From assembly GCA_003577165.1 (NCBI GenBank), contig QEUM01000001.1, positions 62,001-126,000 of the forward strand: DNA of 64,000 nt. The letters run 5' to 3'. How positions within the stretch are numbered: the first letter of the stretch is position 1; each line of letters opens with the position of its first letter. The stretch comes from Armatimonadota bacterium. GTDB lineage: Bacteria; Armatimonadota; Fimbriimonadia; Fimbriimonadales; ATM1. Below, piece by piece: positions 16,626 through 26,306 of this stretch. The notes under the pieces are model-generated. The model did no database searches, was not told the origin of the DNA, and worked only from the letters and a program-made list of their open reading frames with translations. The position numbers and the translations under genes were made by a program.

Positions 16626-16919
16626 TCACGAATCCCACTCCACGGTGGGAGAGGGGACGATGAAGAATGAATCCGCGCCGGGGAGTTGCTGCGCGGGCTC
16701 GCTGCGGACCCCCGTAACGTGGCCCGGGCCGGTCCAAAGCCGCTGCTCGAACTCGTCCAGAGACGACGATGCCTCGTGCCCTGCCATACAGCCGACCGAA
16801 CCGTCCTGGCCGTTCCACACTTCGCCGACGAGTCCGAGCCGAAGGGCCTGACGAAGGACGAAGGCGCGAAAACCGACACCCTGTACGCGCCCATCGATTC
16901 GGAAGCGGCGCCAGTGCAC
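16626..16919 (-). CDS. acyP: Acylphosphatase
   Basis: Small cytoplasmic enzyme that hydrolyses acyl phosphates. The 97-residue protein has the family's RIDGRVQGVGFRAFV motif (phosphate-binding loop with the catalytic Arg) and GEVWNGQDGSV with the catalytic Asn (usual form GxVxN). The C-terminal tail after TGVRSEPAQQ is normal in length. The start is a GTG placed immediately after the HDOD stop (TGAGTG), so translation is likely coupled. The biological substrate in bacteria is generally unclear. Confidence 0.9.
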   Translation of the reverse strand: MHWRRFRIDGRVQGVGFRAFVLRQALRLGLVGEVWNGQDGSVGCMAGHEASSSLDEFEQRLWTGPGHVTGVRSEPAQQLPGADSFFIVPSPTVEWDS

Positions 16920-17774
16920 TCAGCGGATTTTGAACGCATCCTGAGCGCGCGCGACTTCGGAGGCGGTCGCGTTTGTGAGGACTTCGATCGCGTCCTCGCG
17001 GACGCCCGCCAGCTCGAGCACTTCCGGCTGAATCTCCGCCGGATCTTCCGGAGACTGGTTCGGACAGCCGCTCCGCACCGCGATCGCGTGGGCCACGGCC
17101 ACCATGCACGTCTCCTTCTGGTGAGAGACAGCGTCGAGGGGGTGGGAGTGGAACTGGATCGAATCGCGAATGAGGTCGCCGAACATCCAGCGTTCGGCGA
17201 GAACCCCGCCGACGTCCGAGGTGTCGAAGCCGAGGACGTGGCACAGGCAGGAGCCCAGGGAAACCTTCGTTCGCTTCGACAGAGCAAGTGCCTTGTCGAA
17301 GTCGCCAGGAGCATAGCGGTCAAGGGCCAGCATGCCCACGTCGTGGAACAGGGCCGCGGCATACATCTCCTCAGGATCGACCGTGGTCTCAAGCCTCGCG
17401 AGCAGCCTAGCGGCGACGGCTGAGGCCAGGCTGTGCCGCCAGAACTCGACCCGGTCGAACAGTTTCGTGCTCTGGCCAGCCGAGACCGCCTGCTGATAGG
17501 CAACGGACAGGACCAGCGAGCAGACAGTGCGAAGGCCGAGGATCTGAAGGGCCGAGGTGATGGAGTGGACTGGCTCCTTCATCCCGTAGTAAGCAGAGTT
17601 GGCCGCCTTCAGAACTTTGCTCGATATGGCGACTTCCTTTTCGAGGGCCTGACCGAGTTCGAGCAGGCTGGCATCATCGCTCTGGGTCATGCGCAGCACT
17701 ACGCCGACTACCTGTGGGACTACCGGCAGGTTTTCGCTCCGGGCAATCTTGATGGCCAGACTGGCGATTTCCAC
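16920..17774 (-). CDS. HDOD-domain protein
   Basis: The 284-residue protein is a single HDOD domain, a non-catalytic relative of HD hydrolases found in signalling. It has LPVVPQVVGVVLRMTQSDDAS, VLKAANSAYYGMKEPVHSITSALQILG and FHDVGMLALDRYAP. The HD pair in ALFHDVG is kept, but other HD metal ligands expected for hydrolase activity are not all obvious. No receiver or output domain is attached. It starts with GTG at 17774. Known HDOD proteins act in chemotaxis, motility or c-di-GMP-linked regulation; which applies here is unknown. It lies between DedA and acylphosphatase on the same strand. Confidence 0.9.
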   Translation of the reverse strand: MEIASLAIKIARSENLPVVPQVVGVVLRMTQSDDASLLELGQALEKEVAISSKVLKAANSAYYGMKEPVHSITSALQILGLRTVCSLVLSVAYQQAVSAGQSTKLFDRVEFWRHSLASAVAARLLARLETTVDPEEMYAAALFHDVGMLALDRYAPGDFDKALALSKRTKVSLGSCLCHVLGFDTSDVGGVLAERWMFGDLIRDSIQFHSHPLDAVSHQKETCMVAVAHAIAVRSGCPNQSPEDPAEIQPEVLELAGVREDAIEVLTNATASEVARAQDAFKIR

Positions 17775-17816
17775 CCAGTCGGATTATCGGCGCCTCGGCG
17801 CCCCGTCCCCATCGGG

Positions 17817-18440
17817 TTAGGCGGGCTGGGTTCGGGCCCTTCTCTTCCGCCAGATCCACCAGGCGACGGCGACGACGGCCGAGCCCACGATGGCGTAGTC
17901 CACGATGTGGAAGTACTCCCGGATCTGGGGCCGGTACTCCTGGAAGTACATTCCGACGGCGGCGAGACCGTAGCACCAGGGTAGTGAGCCGGCAAAGCTG
18001 AGACCGAGGAACGGCCAGAACCTCACCCTGTGGATGCCAGCGGGCAGGGAGATGAACGTCCGGATGATGGGCAAGAACCTCGCGAGGAACGCCGCCCACT
18101 GGCCGTACTTGGCGAACCACTCGTCGGCATGTGCCAGCTCCTTCTCCCGGATCAGCACGTACTTCCCGTACTTGACCAGGAGAGCGCGGCCGCCGGATGC
18201 GCCGACCCAGTAGGCTCCCGCGCTGCCCACGGCGCAGCCGAGGGCTCCTGCGATGCTGGCGAGATGGAAGTTCATCAGCCCCTTTTGCGAGAGCATTCCG
18301 GCGAACGGCATCACCAACTCGCTGGGCACGGGCAGGCAGGCGCTCTCAAGGGCCATCAGACCGACGACGGCGGCATAGCCGCCGCTTTCCATGATCGGAT
18401 TGATAATCCGCTCCAGAAATGCGAGGACGCTCTCGAACAT
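17817..18440 (-). CDS. DedA family membrane protein
   Basis: Polytopic inner-membrane protein of the DedA/VTT superfamily, whose members include undecaprenyl-phosphate and phosphatidylethanolamine flippases. The 207-residue protein has the family marks: ALESACLPVPSELVMPFAG (re-entrant loop with the acidic residue), GSAGAYWVGASGGR, and FLARFLPIIRTFISLPAGIHRVRFWPF with the essential arginines. The C-terminus ends WRKRRARTQPA. The ATG at 18440 is one base after the stop of the DUF1385 gene, so the two are co-transcribed. A short GGCGCC-TC-GGCGCC repeat (17789-17802) follows the gene. Confidence 0.94.
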   Translation of the reverse strand: MFESVLAFLERIINPIMESGGYAAVVGLMALESACLPVPSELVMPFAGMLSQKGLMNFHLASIAGALGCAVGSAGAYWVGASGGRALLVKYGKYVLIREKELAHADEWFAKYGQWAAFLARFLPIIRTFISLPAGIHRVRFWPFLGLSFAGSLPWCYGLAAVGMYFQEYRPQIREYFHIVDYAIVGSAVVAVAWWIWRKRRARTQPA

Positions 18441-18441
18441 C

Positions 18442-19557
18442 CTAAGCCGAGACCGCCTCGGGCAGATTGGACTTTTCTGCGTTCGCCCCGGACTCCTGCT
18501 CGAGCACCGCGCGAAGTGCGGTCAACGCGACTTCGATGTGGGTGTCGTCCGGCTCGCGAGTCGTGAGGTACTGCGTCATCAGGCCGGGCCAAAACGCCCC
18601 TTTCATCCAAACCTGGTTTCGAAACTTCCCTGCGATCTTGAGGGCCTCGTAACTGATGCCTGCGATGACGGGCAGAAGCAGGATCTCGATACCGACGCGC
18701 GTAAGCGTGTTGACGATATTCGCCACAAAACCGCTGTTCGGTGGGAAGGCGTCTGCCAAGGGATATCGAGGCACAAACGTGAACGCGAGCAGCGAGAGGA
18801 GTAGGACGATAATGGCGAAACTGGTTCCGCATCGCGGGTGAAGCCTTGTGCGCTGCTTGCAGCTTTCAAGCGTGAGTTCTGCGTCATCCTCCATGGTGTT
18901 AATCGCTTTGTGTTCCGCGCCGTGATATTGGAATAGGGCGCGAATCGGAGCGTACAGGCCAATGATGCCGATGTAGGCGAGGAAGAATAGGATCTTCAGC
19001 ACTCCCGCGACGAAGTTCTTCATCGTCGGGTCCTTCAGGCCGATGCCGTCCAGATATTCCGTGATGAAGTTGGGGCTGATGACGAAGAGAAACACTCCAA
19101 GCGCGAGGCCGACGATCATCGCTCCAACGATGCTCGCCGTGCCGACGGAGTTGATGGAACCGGAGGCGCGGGGCCGGACCACTTCGGATCCCTCGGGGGA
19201 CTTTGTTACCAGATGGCCCGACTCATCGCTGGGCGCTTCGACAATCAGCGAACTTCCGTCCGCAGCGGGCTGAACGTCTTCGCGCTTTTGAAACTCCGGC
19301 GCGAGCTGAACGTCGCCAGAGAACCGCATCGCTCGAATTCCAAGAGCCATCGAGTCGAGCAGAGCGAACGTTCCGCGAAGGAACGGCGCCCTGAGCCACC
19401 TTTGCCGACCGATCCAAGTCTTCTCGATAGGCTCGCTGTGCAACACGATCTGTCCGTTGGGTGCACGACACGCGACGCTGTAATGTCGAGGGGAGCGCAT
19501 CATCACGCCCTCAAGGATGGCTTGGCCGCCGTACTGGAGATATTCGCCTTTCGGCAT
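18442..19557 (-). CDS. DUF1385 family membrane protein
   Basis: A 371-residue protein starting MPKGEYLQYGGQAILEGVMMRSP, the hallmark N-terminus of DUF1385. It has about four membrane helices between residues 135 and 320, and a conserved middle with QYHGAEHKAINTME and TRLHPRCGTSFA. The loop at about 85-130 is low in conservation and rich in E, S and P. The longest frame starts at 19611, but homology begins at the ATG at 19557. DUF1385 genes are often near prmC/prfA and are of unknown function; some are called metal-dependent enzymes. Here it is followed at one base by dedA. Confidence 0.92.
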   Translation of the reverse strand: MPKGEYLQYGGQAILEGVMMRSPRHYSVACRAPNGQIVLHSEPIEKTWIGRQRWLRAPFLRGTFALLDSMALGIRAMRFSGDVQLAPEFQKREDVQPAADGSSLIVEAPSDESGHLVTKSPEGSEVVRPRASGSINSVGTASIVGAMIVGLALGVFLFVISPNFITEYLDGIGLKDPTMKNFVAGVLKILFFLAYIGIIGLYAPIRALFQYHGAEHKAINTMEDDAELTLESCKQRTRLHPRCGTSFAIIVLLLSLLAFTFVPRYPLADAFPPNSGFVANIVNTLTRVGIEILLLPVIAGISYEALKIAGKFRNQVWMKGAFWPGLMTQYLTTREPDDTHIEVALTALRAVLEQESGANAEKSNLPEAVSA

Positions 19558-19630
19558 GGAGCAGTAAGTATAGCTTCGGCGCAGCGGGCCGATTCGCACA
19601 GTCCCGGGCACGCCGAAGCTGAAAGACCCG

Positions 19631-21820
19631 CTAATTTAGGTCGAACACCAGGGGTCCATCCCAGTCGGGTTCGGTCTCTCCTGCCAAAAACCGCCCGTAT
19701 TTGTCGAAAACCGCGACTCGTGCTTTCCCGGTATCCGGCCTGAGGAGAGTTTTGCCCAGCCCGATTGCGCACTGGCCTCCATTCGGCAAGTCAACGAGAG
19801 CGAGCGCGCCGCCTTCGTTCAGGTTGATGGTGACTCCGTGGTATTCCAAAAGGTCTCCCGTGAGCCGAAATCCGATCTGGCCGCAGAAATCTCGCATGAC
19901 CGAAAGTGATTCCGGAGAGGCCACGATTAGGCAGCCGTCAAGATTCTCGGGCAGTTTGTCGAGAGCGCGCCCGCCCACGCCCTGCAGCCAGTCCGACGTC
20001 TTTGGGTCGGTAAATCTGCGGAGAGACCTCAACTCTGAACGCAGACTTGACGGGGGATCGTCAGTGTATTCACGGAGCATCCGTCTGTGCGGGTCGAAAG
20101 AGATCCGGACAACCTTGCCTTCCACTGGAATCGAAAACTCGTAACGACCGGTCTCGACTTTTCGCTGTGTGATGTCCGCGCGCATGTGCAACATCTCGCC
20201 GGACTCTGTGCGCAAAAGAACGTCGAGAGTGAGCCTGTAATCGTCGCCTGTGAACACCGTTTCGCCGCGTATTTCGCCATCCAACAGTCGGACCTTCTCA
20301 ATCTTGAACCTCGCCCAACCCGGCCTCCTGAGCCACTGATCGAAGAACCAACCCAGGTCTCGCTTTGTCGCGCGCGCGACGGCCACCTCGAAGTCTTCCC
20401 ATTCGGCAGGTTCGCCGGTCTTGTGGGATCGAAGCCATTCTCTCATCGAATTCAGCATCCCCTCGGTGCCAATCTCGGCTTCGAGCATCTGCAAGACGTC
20501 TGCCCCCTTGCCGTAACCGAGTGCGGACGCAACGGGCCCCGCATCCACACCGGAAGATGCAACGCGCCCGCCCGAGTACGCAGCGGAAGGCGTTGCGTCA
20601 CTGACGAATGCGAGGCGTCGGTCTTCGCGGACTCCAGGCGCCCCCTCCCGCTCGAACAGGCCGCTGCAATAGACAGCAAAACTCTCGTTCCAAAACGAAC
20701 GAAGGTAGGTGTTGGGCAGCATGCCACCGAACCAAGTGTGGGCAGGTTCGTGCGCGTCCACGCCAGGGAGTCCACCTCCATACGTCGCGAACGAATACGC
20801 CTCGAGCGCCCCGCCTCCGTAGCGCGGCGTGACTAACGCGCCAAATGACTTCCACGGATACGGCCTCAGGCGGTCATAGAACTTGAAGATGTCCGCGTAC
20901 AGTTGTGACTGAATCTCCATCGCGGTCTGGCTCATCGTCGAACTCGCAACCCAAAACTCGCGGCCGTCGATCTCTGCCTTCACGACCCTGTATGGCCCAG
21001 CCGAGAGGCTGAAGTACACGGCGGGCATGTCCATCCGATAGACGTATCGAACGCCGCCCCCCCCCTCCGTCTTCGAAACGAGTTCGCCTTGAGCGATCGC
21101 GTGCCAACCAGATGGGACGGCGATGGCCGCAACATACGTGGCAGGGAGTCTCCCAATCATCGGATACCAGTAGTCGTTGGTGAGTTGAGCCTCGTCCTTC
21201 GAGATGCTCCCCGCGTACATGGGCATCTTCGCGTTGCCAACGTACTCCAGGATGACTTGCTTCGGTCGTTCCTTTCCGAGATCGAGTGCAACCACACCTC
21301 CAGCCTGGCTGAAGTTGATGTCCTTGCCATCCTCTCTTCGCGCTGCGGTCACTTTGTAGCATGGAGACATTCTCATCCAGCACACGTCGTCGGAATTCGG
21401 CGACGACTCGAGCGTGACCTTGTCGACAATTCGTGCCTCCAACTTCGACAAGTCGAATGCAATGTCGAATTCGTGGTGTCGAATCCGATGGCCCTGCGTC
21501 AACGATTCTGGTACTCGGTGCCCGATTTTGCCGTCTTCGATCGGGAAGACCTGATCGCCATAGTCCTGGCTCGTCAGGTCGGTCGTGATGACTACGTATT
21601 CCTTGCCGGTGCGCGGAAGCCGGAGCAGTTCCGCCTTCCAGCCCCGCTCTCCAACGCCGTACGCGCCGCTACGACTCAAGAAGAAGAACTCCGCTGCCGA
21701 GGTTCCGACACAGTAGGTTGAGAGTCCGCTCGCGTCGCGCGCCCGCACGAGTTTGTCAATCGCCGCGATGTCGATTTGTGGGGCCGCGAGAAGCATCGCG
21801 GGCAGAAGCGAGAAGAGCAT
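19631..21820 (-). CDS. Secreted M1-family aminopeptidase-like protein
   Basis: The 729-residue protein starts with a hydrophobic signal (LFSLLPAMLLAAPQ) and has the gluzincin zinc site: H357-E358-P-A-H361 (HEPAHTWFGG) and the third ligand E379 in FWNESFAVY. The exopeptidase motif that is GAMEN in typical M1 enzymes appears as ALEAYSFATYGG, with the Glu kept, so activity is plausible. The region before about residue 210 is the saddle-like N-terminal domain, and the tail after 500 is mostly beta. M1 enzymes trim N-terminal residues from peptides. It is first in the 21820-15433 minus unit and divergent from the ABC-F gene 40 bases away. Confidence 0.88.
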   Translation of the reverse strand: MLFSLLPAMLLAAPQIDIAAIDKLVRARDASGLSTYCVGTSAAEFFFLSRSGAYGVGERGWKAELLRLPRTGKEYVVITTDLTSQDYGDQVFPIEDGKIGHRVPESLTQGHRIRHHEFDIAFDLSKLEARIVDKVTLESSPNSDDVCWMRMSPCYKVTAARREDGKDINFSQAGGVVALDLGKERPKQVILEYVGNAKMPMYAGSISKDEAQLTNDYWYPMIGRLPATYVAAIAVPSGWHAIAQGELVSKTEGGGGVRYVYRMDMPAVYFSLSAGPYRVVKAEIDGREFWVASSTMSQTAMEIQSQLYADIFKFYDRLRPYPWKSFGALVTPRYGGGALEAYSFATYGGGLPGVDAHEPAHTWFGGMLPNTYLRSFWNESFAVYCSGLFEREGAPGVREDRRLAFVSDATPSAAYSGGRVASSGVDAGPVASALGYGKGADVLQMLEAEIGTEGMLNSMREWLRSHKTGEPAEWEDFEVAVARATKRDLGWFFDQWLRRPGWARFKIEKVRLLDGEIRGETVFTGDDYRLTLDVLLRTESGEMLHMRADITQRKVETGRYEFSIPVEGKVVRISFDPHRRMLREYTDDPPSSLRSELRSLRRFTDPKTSDWLQGVGGRALDKLPENLDGCLIVASPESLSVMRDFCGQIGFRLTGDLLEYHGVTINLNEGGALALVDLPNGGQCAIGLGKTLLRPDTGKARVAVFDKYGRFLAGETEPDWDGPLVFDLN

Positions 21821-21860
21821 CGCGAGATTATGTCCTCTGGCCGCCGAGTAGAATCGCCCG

Positions 21861-23792
21861 GTGCTTTTGGAGGCGGCACAGATTCAGAAGTCGTACGGGG
21901 CTAAAGTAGTTCTGACGAACGCGTCTTTGCGCGTCGGTTACGGGGAGCGCGTCGCGCTTGTGGGAAGGAACGGCTGTGGGAAGACCTCTCTCCTTCGAAT
22001 TCTCCTTGGCGAGATCGAGCCAGACAAGGGGACGGTGATCCGCCACCGCGGATGCAGGATCGGAGTCCTTCGCCAGAACGTCGAGGAGAGCCCTCTTCAT
22101 CTCACGGTTCGCGCGGCCGCTTCGATGGCGCGCAGCGAGCAGATGCAGACGAAGGCACGCCTGTCGGAACTCGAGGCCCAAATGAGCGCAGGCGAAAGCG
22201 TCGATCTCGAGGAATACGCAAACCTTCACGAAAGGCTGCTGGAGACTGGTGCATACGATGCAGAACGAGAGATCGACTCCGTGCTGTCGCGGCTGGGGTT
22301 CACGCACGATGACATGGGGAGGCCGATTGCGCAACTGAGCGGCGGCCAACGCACTCGCCTCCTTCTCGGCACACTGTTGCTGGAACAGCCGGACCTGCTG
22401 ATTCTCGACGAACCCACGAACCACCTCGACATCGAAGCAGTTGAGTGGTTGGAGAATTGGCTCGTTCAACATAGGATTGCAGCGGTGATTGTCTCGCATG
22501 ATCGCGACTTCCTCCAGAACACGGCGGACAGAATTGTCGAACTTGAGAACGGCAAGACGCGAGAATGGCCCGGACCCTTTGATCACTTCTTGCGGCTGCG
22601 GGAAGAGGATCGCCAGCGCGCGGCGCGCATCGCGCGAACGGAAGCGGCCAAAGCAGCGAAACTCGACGAATTCGTTCGCAGGTTCATGAACAGCGAGAGG
22701 ACAGCCCAGGCCAAGGGCAGGCTACGGCTGCTGAATCGCCTCAACGCGAATCGAATGAACGTGCCGACGGATCAGCGTTCGATGAGCGTCGGGTTTGGAA
22801 GCCCCACTCGCTCCGGCGACATTGTGATCCGGTGCGAGAAGTTGAGCGTATCGTTCGACAGCCAGGTCGTGTTTCACGATCTCGACTGGATCGTGATGCG
22901 CGGCGAGCGGTGGGGAGTCGTCGGCCCGAACGGGTGCGGGAAGTCCACTCTGCTGCGCGCGTTGGTTCAGGAGTTGGCGCCGACGAATGGGCTCGCGCGG
23001 CTCGGGTCGAAAGTTCAGGTGGGCTACTTTTCACAGGACCTCGATCTGTTCGAACTCACCGACACGCCGATGGACGTTCTTTGCGGTGACTTGGGTATGG
23101 AGATTCAGCCCGCGAGAAACCTGCTCGGACGACTCTTGATCACAGGCGACCAAGCGTTTCAGACCATTGGCAGCATGAGCGGTGGAGAGCGCAATAAGCT
23201 CGCGCTCGCTTGCCTCACGGCGATGAATCCGAATCTGCTGATCCTCGACGAGCCCACGAACCACCTCGACTTCGACTCGCGCCAAGCGCTAATCAACGTG
23301 CTCGCGGAGTTCAAGGGCACGCTCGTCGTGGCATCCCACGATCGCTGGCTGCTGCGCGAAGTCACGAACCGGACTCTCGAATTCGGTGCATTCGGCATCC
23401 TCAAGAAATTGGAGGGGTATTCGCGGCCCATCGCAGACGGTGGCAACCAAGAACAGGTCGTCAATGCCAAGAAGAGAAGCACGAAGTCGTCCGGCGGGAG
23501 ACCGGTGCAGTTCGCCTGGAGAGAGCCGATGAGCGCCCACGAACTGAGCAAGTCCATCGTAAGGAAGCGAACGGAATTGGAGCGCGCGGAGTCGCGAGTC
23601 CATGCGCTCGAAGCGGAAATCGCACACCTCGAGGCTCAGTTGGCCACCCCCCCTGATGACGCTTCGCTCTTCGAACTGACACTTCGGCACAAGGACCTCG
23701 TCACATCGCTCGGTCAGGCGTTCGAAGCGTGGGAGACTGTCGGAACAGAACTCGACGAACTGGAGAAACTGCAGAACTCGCGGCAGAGGTAG
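21861..23792 (+). CDS. ABC-F family ATPase (ribosome-associated type)
   Basis: Soluble 643-residue protein with two ABC domains and no membrane segment. Walker A motifs are GRNGCGKTSLL and GPNGCGKSTLL, signature motifs LSGGQRTRLLL and MSGGERNKLAL, Walker B LLILDEPTNHLD in both halves. The linker between domains (about 245-300) is charged and helical, as expected for the P-site tRNA interaction motif. The C-terminus (about 560-640) is a coiled coil. ABC-F proteins act on ribosomes in translation control or antibiotic protection; the subfamily cannot be set by eye. The start is GTG at 21861. It is divergent from the M1 peptidase gene. Confidence 0.94.
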   Translation: MLLEAAQIQKSYGAKVVLTNASLRVGYGERVALVGRNGCGKTSLLRILLGEIEPDKGTVIRHRGCRIGVLRQNVEESPLHLTVRAAASMARSEQMQTKARLSELEAQMSAGESVDLEEYANLHERLLETGAYDAEREIDSVLSRLGFTHDDMGRPIAQLSGGQRTRLLLGTLLLEQPDLLILDEPTNHLDIEAVEWLENWLVQHRIAAVIVSHDRDFLQNTADRIVELENGKTREWPGPFDHFLRLREEDRQRAARIARTEAAKAAKLDEFVRRFMNSERTAQAKGRLRLLNRLNANRMNVPTDQRSMSVGFGSPTRSGDIVIRCEKLSVSFDSQVVFHDLDWIVMRGERWGVVGPNGCGKSTLLRALVQELAPTNGLARLGSKVQVGYFSQDLDLFELTDTPMDVLCGDLGMEIQPARNLLGRLLITGDQAFQTIGSMSGGERNKLALACLTAMNPNLLILDEPTNHLDFDSRQALINVLAEFKGTLVVASHDRWLLREVTNRTLEFGAFGILKKLEGYSRPIADGGNQEQVVNAKKRSTKSSGGRPVQFAWREPMSAHELSKSIVRKRTELERAESRVHALEAEIAHLEAQLATPPDDASLFELTLRHKDLVTSLGQAFEAWETVGTELDELEKLQNSRQR

Positions 23793-23808
23793 ACCCGTTC
23801 GCGTCACA

Positions 23809-24693
23809 ATGCCGTTCGTGGCCGAACTCTTCGAACCGGCGTCGGACGAAGAAGTGAGAGACGCCTTACTGTCTCATGGCCCGGTGGCGATACGCGGATT
23901 GGGAACGAAGGATCTCTTTGGCTGTCCCGTGGAGTCGGACAGGGAGATTTCGACCCTCGGAATAAAGGGCATCGTGGAATGGAGCCCCGAAGATCTGGTG
24001 GTCGTGGTCAGGGCCGGAACCCCCGTTACTGAACTGCAGAGCGAGTTGGCTTCGAAAGGCCAGTGCATTCCACTTCCGAGCGCGTCCGATGCGGCGACAG
24101 AATTCACTGCTGGAAAGCCCGGCACGGTGGGAGGCCTGGTTTCCGCGAACCTGCCGACGCGATGGGACTCCGTTTCCCGCGGCGTCCGATACTGGGTTCT
24201 CGGGGTGCGCGCCGTTCTGGCTGACGGGCGAATCGCTCGCGCTGGCAGCAAAGCCGTCAAGAACGTTGCCGGTTACGACTCGCAGAAACTGTTCATTGGA
24301 GCCTGGGGAACGATGGGAGTGTTGACGGAGGTCATCTTTCGCACGTTCCCAATCGCTCGATTTTCAGGCGAACCGGAGTGCATCGAGAGGATAGGCGATT
24401 GGAGTCCCGGTCGGAGGCCGGTCATCGCGCGCGTGCCGAGGGTTTCGCTGGCGGGCGCAAGCCTCCGTCTTAATTCAGGAGGTGTCGTCGACCACTCGGA
24501 AGGGACTCTCTGGACGGACTACTCGAAGAAGCTTCAGTCTTACGTCGAAAAATCTGGCGGGTGGATTCTGTGTGCTGGCATGGGTCGCTCGAATTTTCCG
24601 ATTCACGGCCCTCAGACAGACCTCATGTGCGCGCTGAAGCAGCGCATCGATCCTCACCGCAAAATCAACCCGGGACGACTGGGGGTCTTTTAG
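23809..24693 (+). CDS. glcE: Glycolate oxidase GlcE-like FAD-binding subunit
   Basis: The 294-residue protein has the PCMH-type FAD domain: VAIRGLGTKDLFG, EDLVVVVRAGTPVTELQSEL, FTAGKPGTVGGLVSANLPTR and GSKAVKNVAGYDSQKLFIGAWGTMG. The C-terminus ends with DPHRKINPGRLG, as in GlcE. With GlcD and GlcF this subunit forms membrane-associated glycolate (or lactate-type) dehydrogenase. glcF follows after one base, but no glcD is in the window. The catalytic partner could be elsewhere, or the pair may serve another 2-hydroxyacid. It follows the ABC-F gene by 16 bases. Confidence 0.88.
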   Translation: MPFVAELFEPASDEEVRDALLSHGPVAIRGLGTKDLFGCPVESDREISTLGIKGIVEWSPEDLVVVVRAGTPVTELQSELASKGQCIPLPSASDAATEFTAGKPGTVGGLVSANLPTRWDSVSRGVRYWVLGVRAVLADGRIARAGSKAVKNVAGYDSQKLFIGAWGTMGVLTEVIFRTFPIARFSGEPECIERIGDWSPGRRPVIARVPRVSLAGASLRLNSGGVVDHSEGTLWTDYSKKLQSYVEKSGGWILCAGMGRSNFPIHGPQTDLMCALKQRIDPHRKINPGRLGVF

Positions 24694-24694
24694 A

Positions 24695-25960
24695 ATGAGC
24701 GAAAGAACGAGCGAACTCGACGAGCTCCATGAGGCGGCGACGAAGTGCATTCGATGCGGGTTCTGCCTCGAAGCCTGCCCAACGTTTGTTCTTACAGGAC
24801 GCGAGACCGAATCCCCGAGAGGGCGAATCTACCTCGTTCGATCTGCGGTCGAGGGAGAGGTGCGGTGGGACGAAGACGTGTCGCTGCCTCTTGAGAGTTG
24901 CCTCGGCTGCAGAGCGTGCGAGACGGCGTGCCCGAGCGGCGTGAAGTACGGCCAAATCTTTGAAGGCGCAAGGGCGACACTGACTGGGTTATCTCGAATG
25001 CAGGGCCTCGCCGAGAGAGCGAAGAGGGCGATGCTCAGCACCGTCTCCGACACTCGAAAGATGCGTTTCTTAGCGAACCTGGGAGAGTTTCTCCCGTCGC
25101 GGAAGATTCCGAGGTTTCTTGGACGCCTCGTCTCACGTGGAGAGGAACCCGAAGCGCGAATTCCTGAACCGGAACGACGAGAGTGGCCGCAGGGGCGCAC
25201 CTTCGCGACAGCGTCCAGCGCGTACTTCCTGGAGGGCTGCGCGATGGACGCACTCTTCGGGCGAACGAACGCGGCGACGCGATTCTTGCTGCGACGGCAC
25301 GGGGTCGAGCCGATTTCACTGAGGCGAGTTTGCTGCGGCGCGCTGCACTTGCACGCCGGCGAGCAGTCGGAAGCGAGAGAGCGTGCGAAGCGACTGATAA
25401 GCGAGTGCCGTCAGCCGATCCCCGTCATCACGAACTCAGCCGGATGCGGAAGCGCGATGAAGGAGTACGGGCACTTGCTGGCTCACGAACCAAGTTGGAG
25501 CGAATCCGCAAAGGCGTTTGCGGCGCGGGTTCGCGACATCTCGGAATTCATCGCGGGCATCGGGTTTCAACCACCGGATTCGGGACGGCGAATTCGCGTT
25601 GCGTATCACGACGCGTGCCACCTTGCGCACGGCCAGGGCGTTCGGAGTCAGCCACGCGACCTACTCCGCGCGATTCCAGGTGTGGAGTTAGTCGAACTCC
25701 AGGAATCGGATCGATGCTGCGGGAGCGCAGGCGTGTACAACCTCACTCACCCTGGACTCGCCCGCAAACTCCTCGACAGGAAGTGGCAGTTCATCGAGAG
25801 GTCTCGTGTAGACGCGGTCGTGACGGGGAACCCCGGCTGCCTCGCCTGGATAAGGCAGGCTGCAGAAGAGCGCGGATCGCATGTGAGAGTCGTTCACACG
25901 GCGCGGTTCCTGGCCGAGTCTTATCTATCGGAGGATGAACGCGAAGCGCTCGCCGATTAG
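24695..25960 (+). CDS. glcF: Glycolate oxidase GlcF-like iron-sulfur subunit
   Basis: A 421-residue electron-transfer subunit. Near the N-terminus are two 4Fe-4S motifs, [12 protein letters not shown] and [12 protein letters not shown]. The C-terminal half has two CCG (cysteine-rich) domains with [43 protein letters not shown] and GNPGCLAW. This layout is that of GlcF and related oxidoreductases that send electrons from the flavin subunit to the quinone pool. The ATG lies one base after glcE. Its stop (TAG) overlaps the TAA of the convergent ferredoxin gene in a TTAG tetranucleotide. Confidence 0.93.
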   Translation: MSERTSELDELHEAATKCIRCGFCLEACPTFVLTGRETESPRGRIYLVRSAVEGEVRWDEDVSLPLESCLGCRACETACPSGVKYGQIFEGARATLTGLSRMQGLAERAKRAMLSTVSDTRKMRFLANLGEFLPSRKIPRFLGRLVSRGEEPEARIPEPERREWPQGRTFATASSAYFLEGCAMDALFGRTNAATRFLLRRHGVEPISLRRVCCGALHLHAGEQSEARERAKRLISECRQPIPVITNSAGCGSAMKEYGHLLAHEPSWSESAKAFAARVRDISEFIAGIGFQPPDSGRRIRVAYHDACHLAHGQGVRSQPRDLLRAIPGVELVELQESDRCCGSAGVYNLTHPGLARKLLDRKWQFIERSRVDAVVTGNPGCLAWIRQAAEERGSHVRVVHTARFLAESYLSEDEREALAD

Positions 25961-26217
25961 CCGCTCTTCTTCTCTTCTGCTAACTTTCGCCCTTCGATCG
26001 CGTTCTTCTCGATGTATTCCTTCCATTGGGTGGGAACATCGGTGTCCACGAAGATCGCCGTCACGGGGCACTCCGGCTCGCAGAGGCCGCAGTCGATGCA
26101 CTCATCCGGATTGATGTAGAGCATGTCGTCGGCTTCGTAGATGCAGTCCACGGGACAAACGGTCACGCAGGATTTGTCCTTGACGCCAATACAGGGCTCA
26201 GTTATCACGTAAGGCAT
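25957..26217 (-). CDS. fdxA: 7Fe (3Fe-4S/4Fe-4S) ferredoxin
   Basis: An 86-residue soluble electron carrier. The N-terminal half has [20 protein letters not shown] (cysteine spacing C-x7-C-x3-C-x3-C), typical of the FdxA/7Fe type, and the second half has [17 protein letters not shown] longer frame begins at 26367, but conserved ferredoxin sequence starts at MPYVITEPC, so I use the ATG at 26217. It is divergent from gpsA (89 bases apart). The gap has the GC-rich repeat GGGC...GCCC but no clear promoter. Redox partners are unknown. Confidence 0.95.
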   Translation of the reverse strand: MPYVITEPCIGVKDKSCVTVCPVDCIYEADDMLYINPDECIDCGLCEPECPVTAIFVDTDVPTQWKEYIEKNAIEGRKLAEEKKSG

Positions 26218-26306
26218 ATCGTGGGCGCCTCGCGGGCTGTCGCGGCCCGTCTTCCGGCGCCGCGAATCTACCCCGAATCGAGTCCGGGGAGTAACATCCG
26301 ATAGGT

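Noticed and set aside
19631-21820. M1-like protein as an inactive pseudoenzyme
   Set aside because: H357, E358, H361 and E379 are all present, so the zinc site is intact. The divergent GAMEN segment still keeps a Glu.
25183-25938. Plus-strand frame of 251 residues
   Set aside because: It is a shifted frame inside glcF; the 4Fe-4S and CCG motifs are in the other frame.
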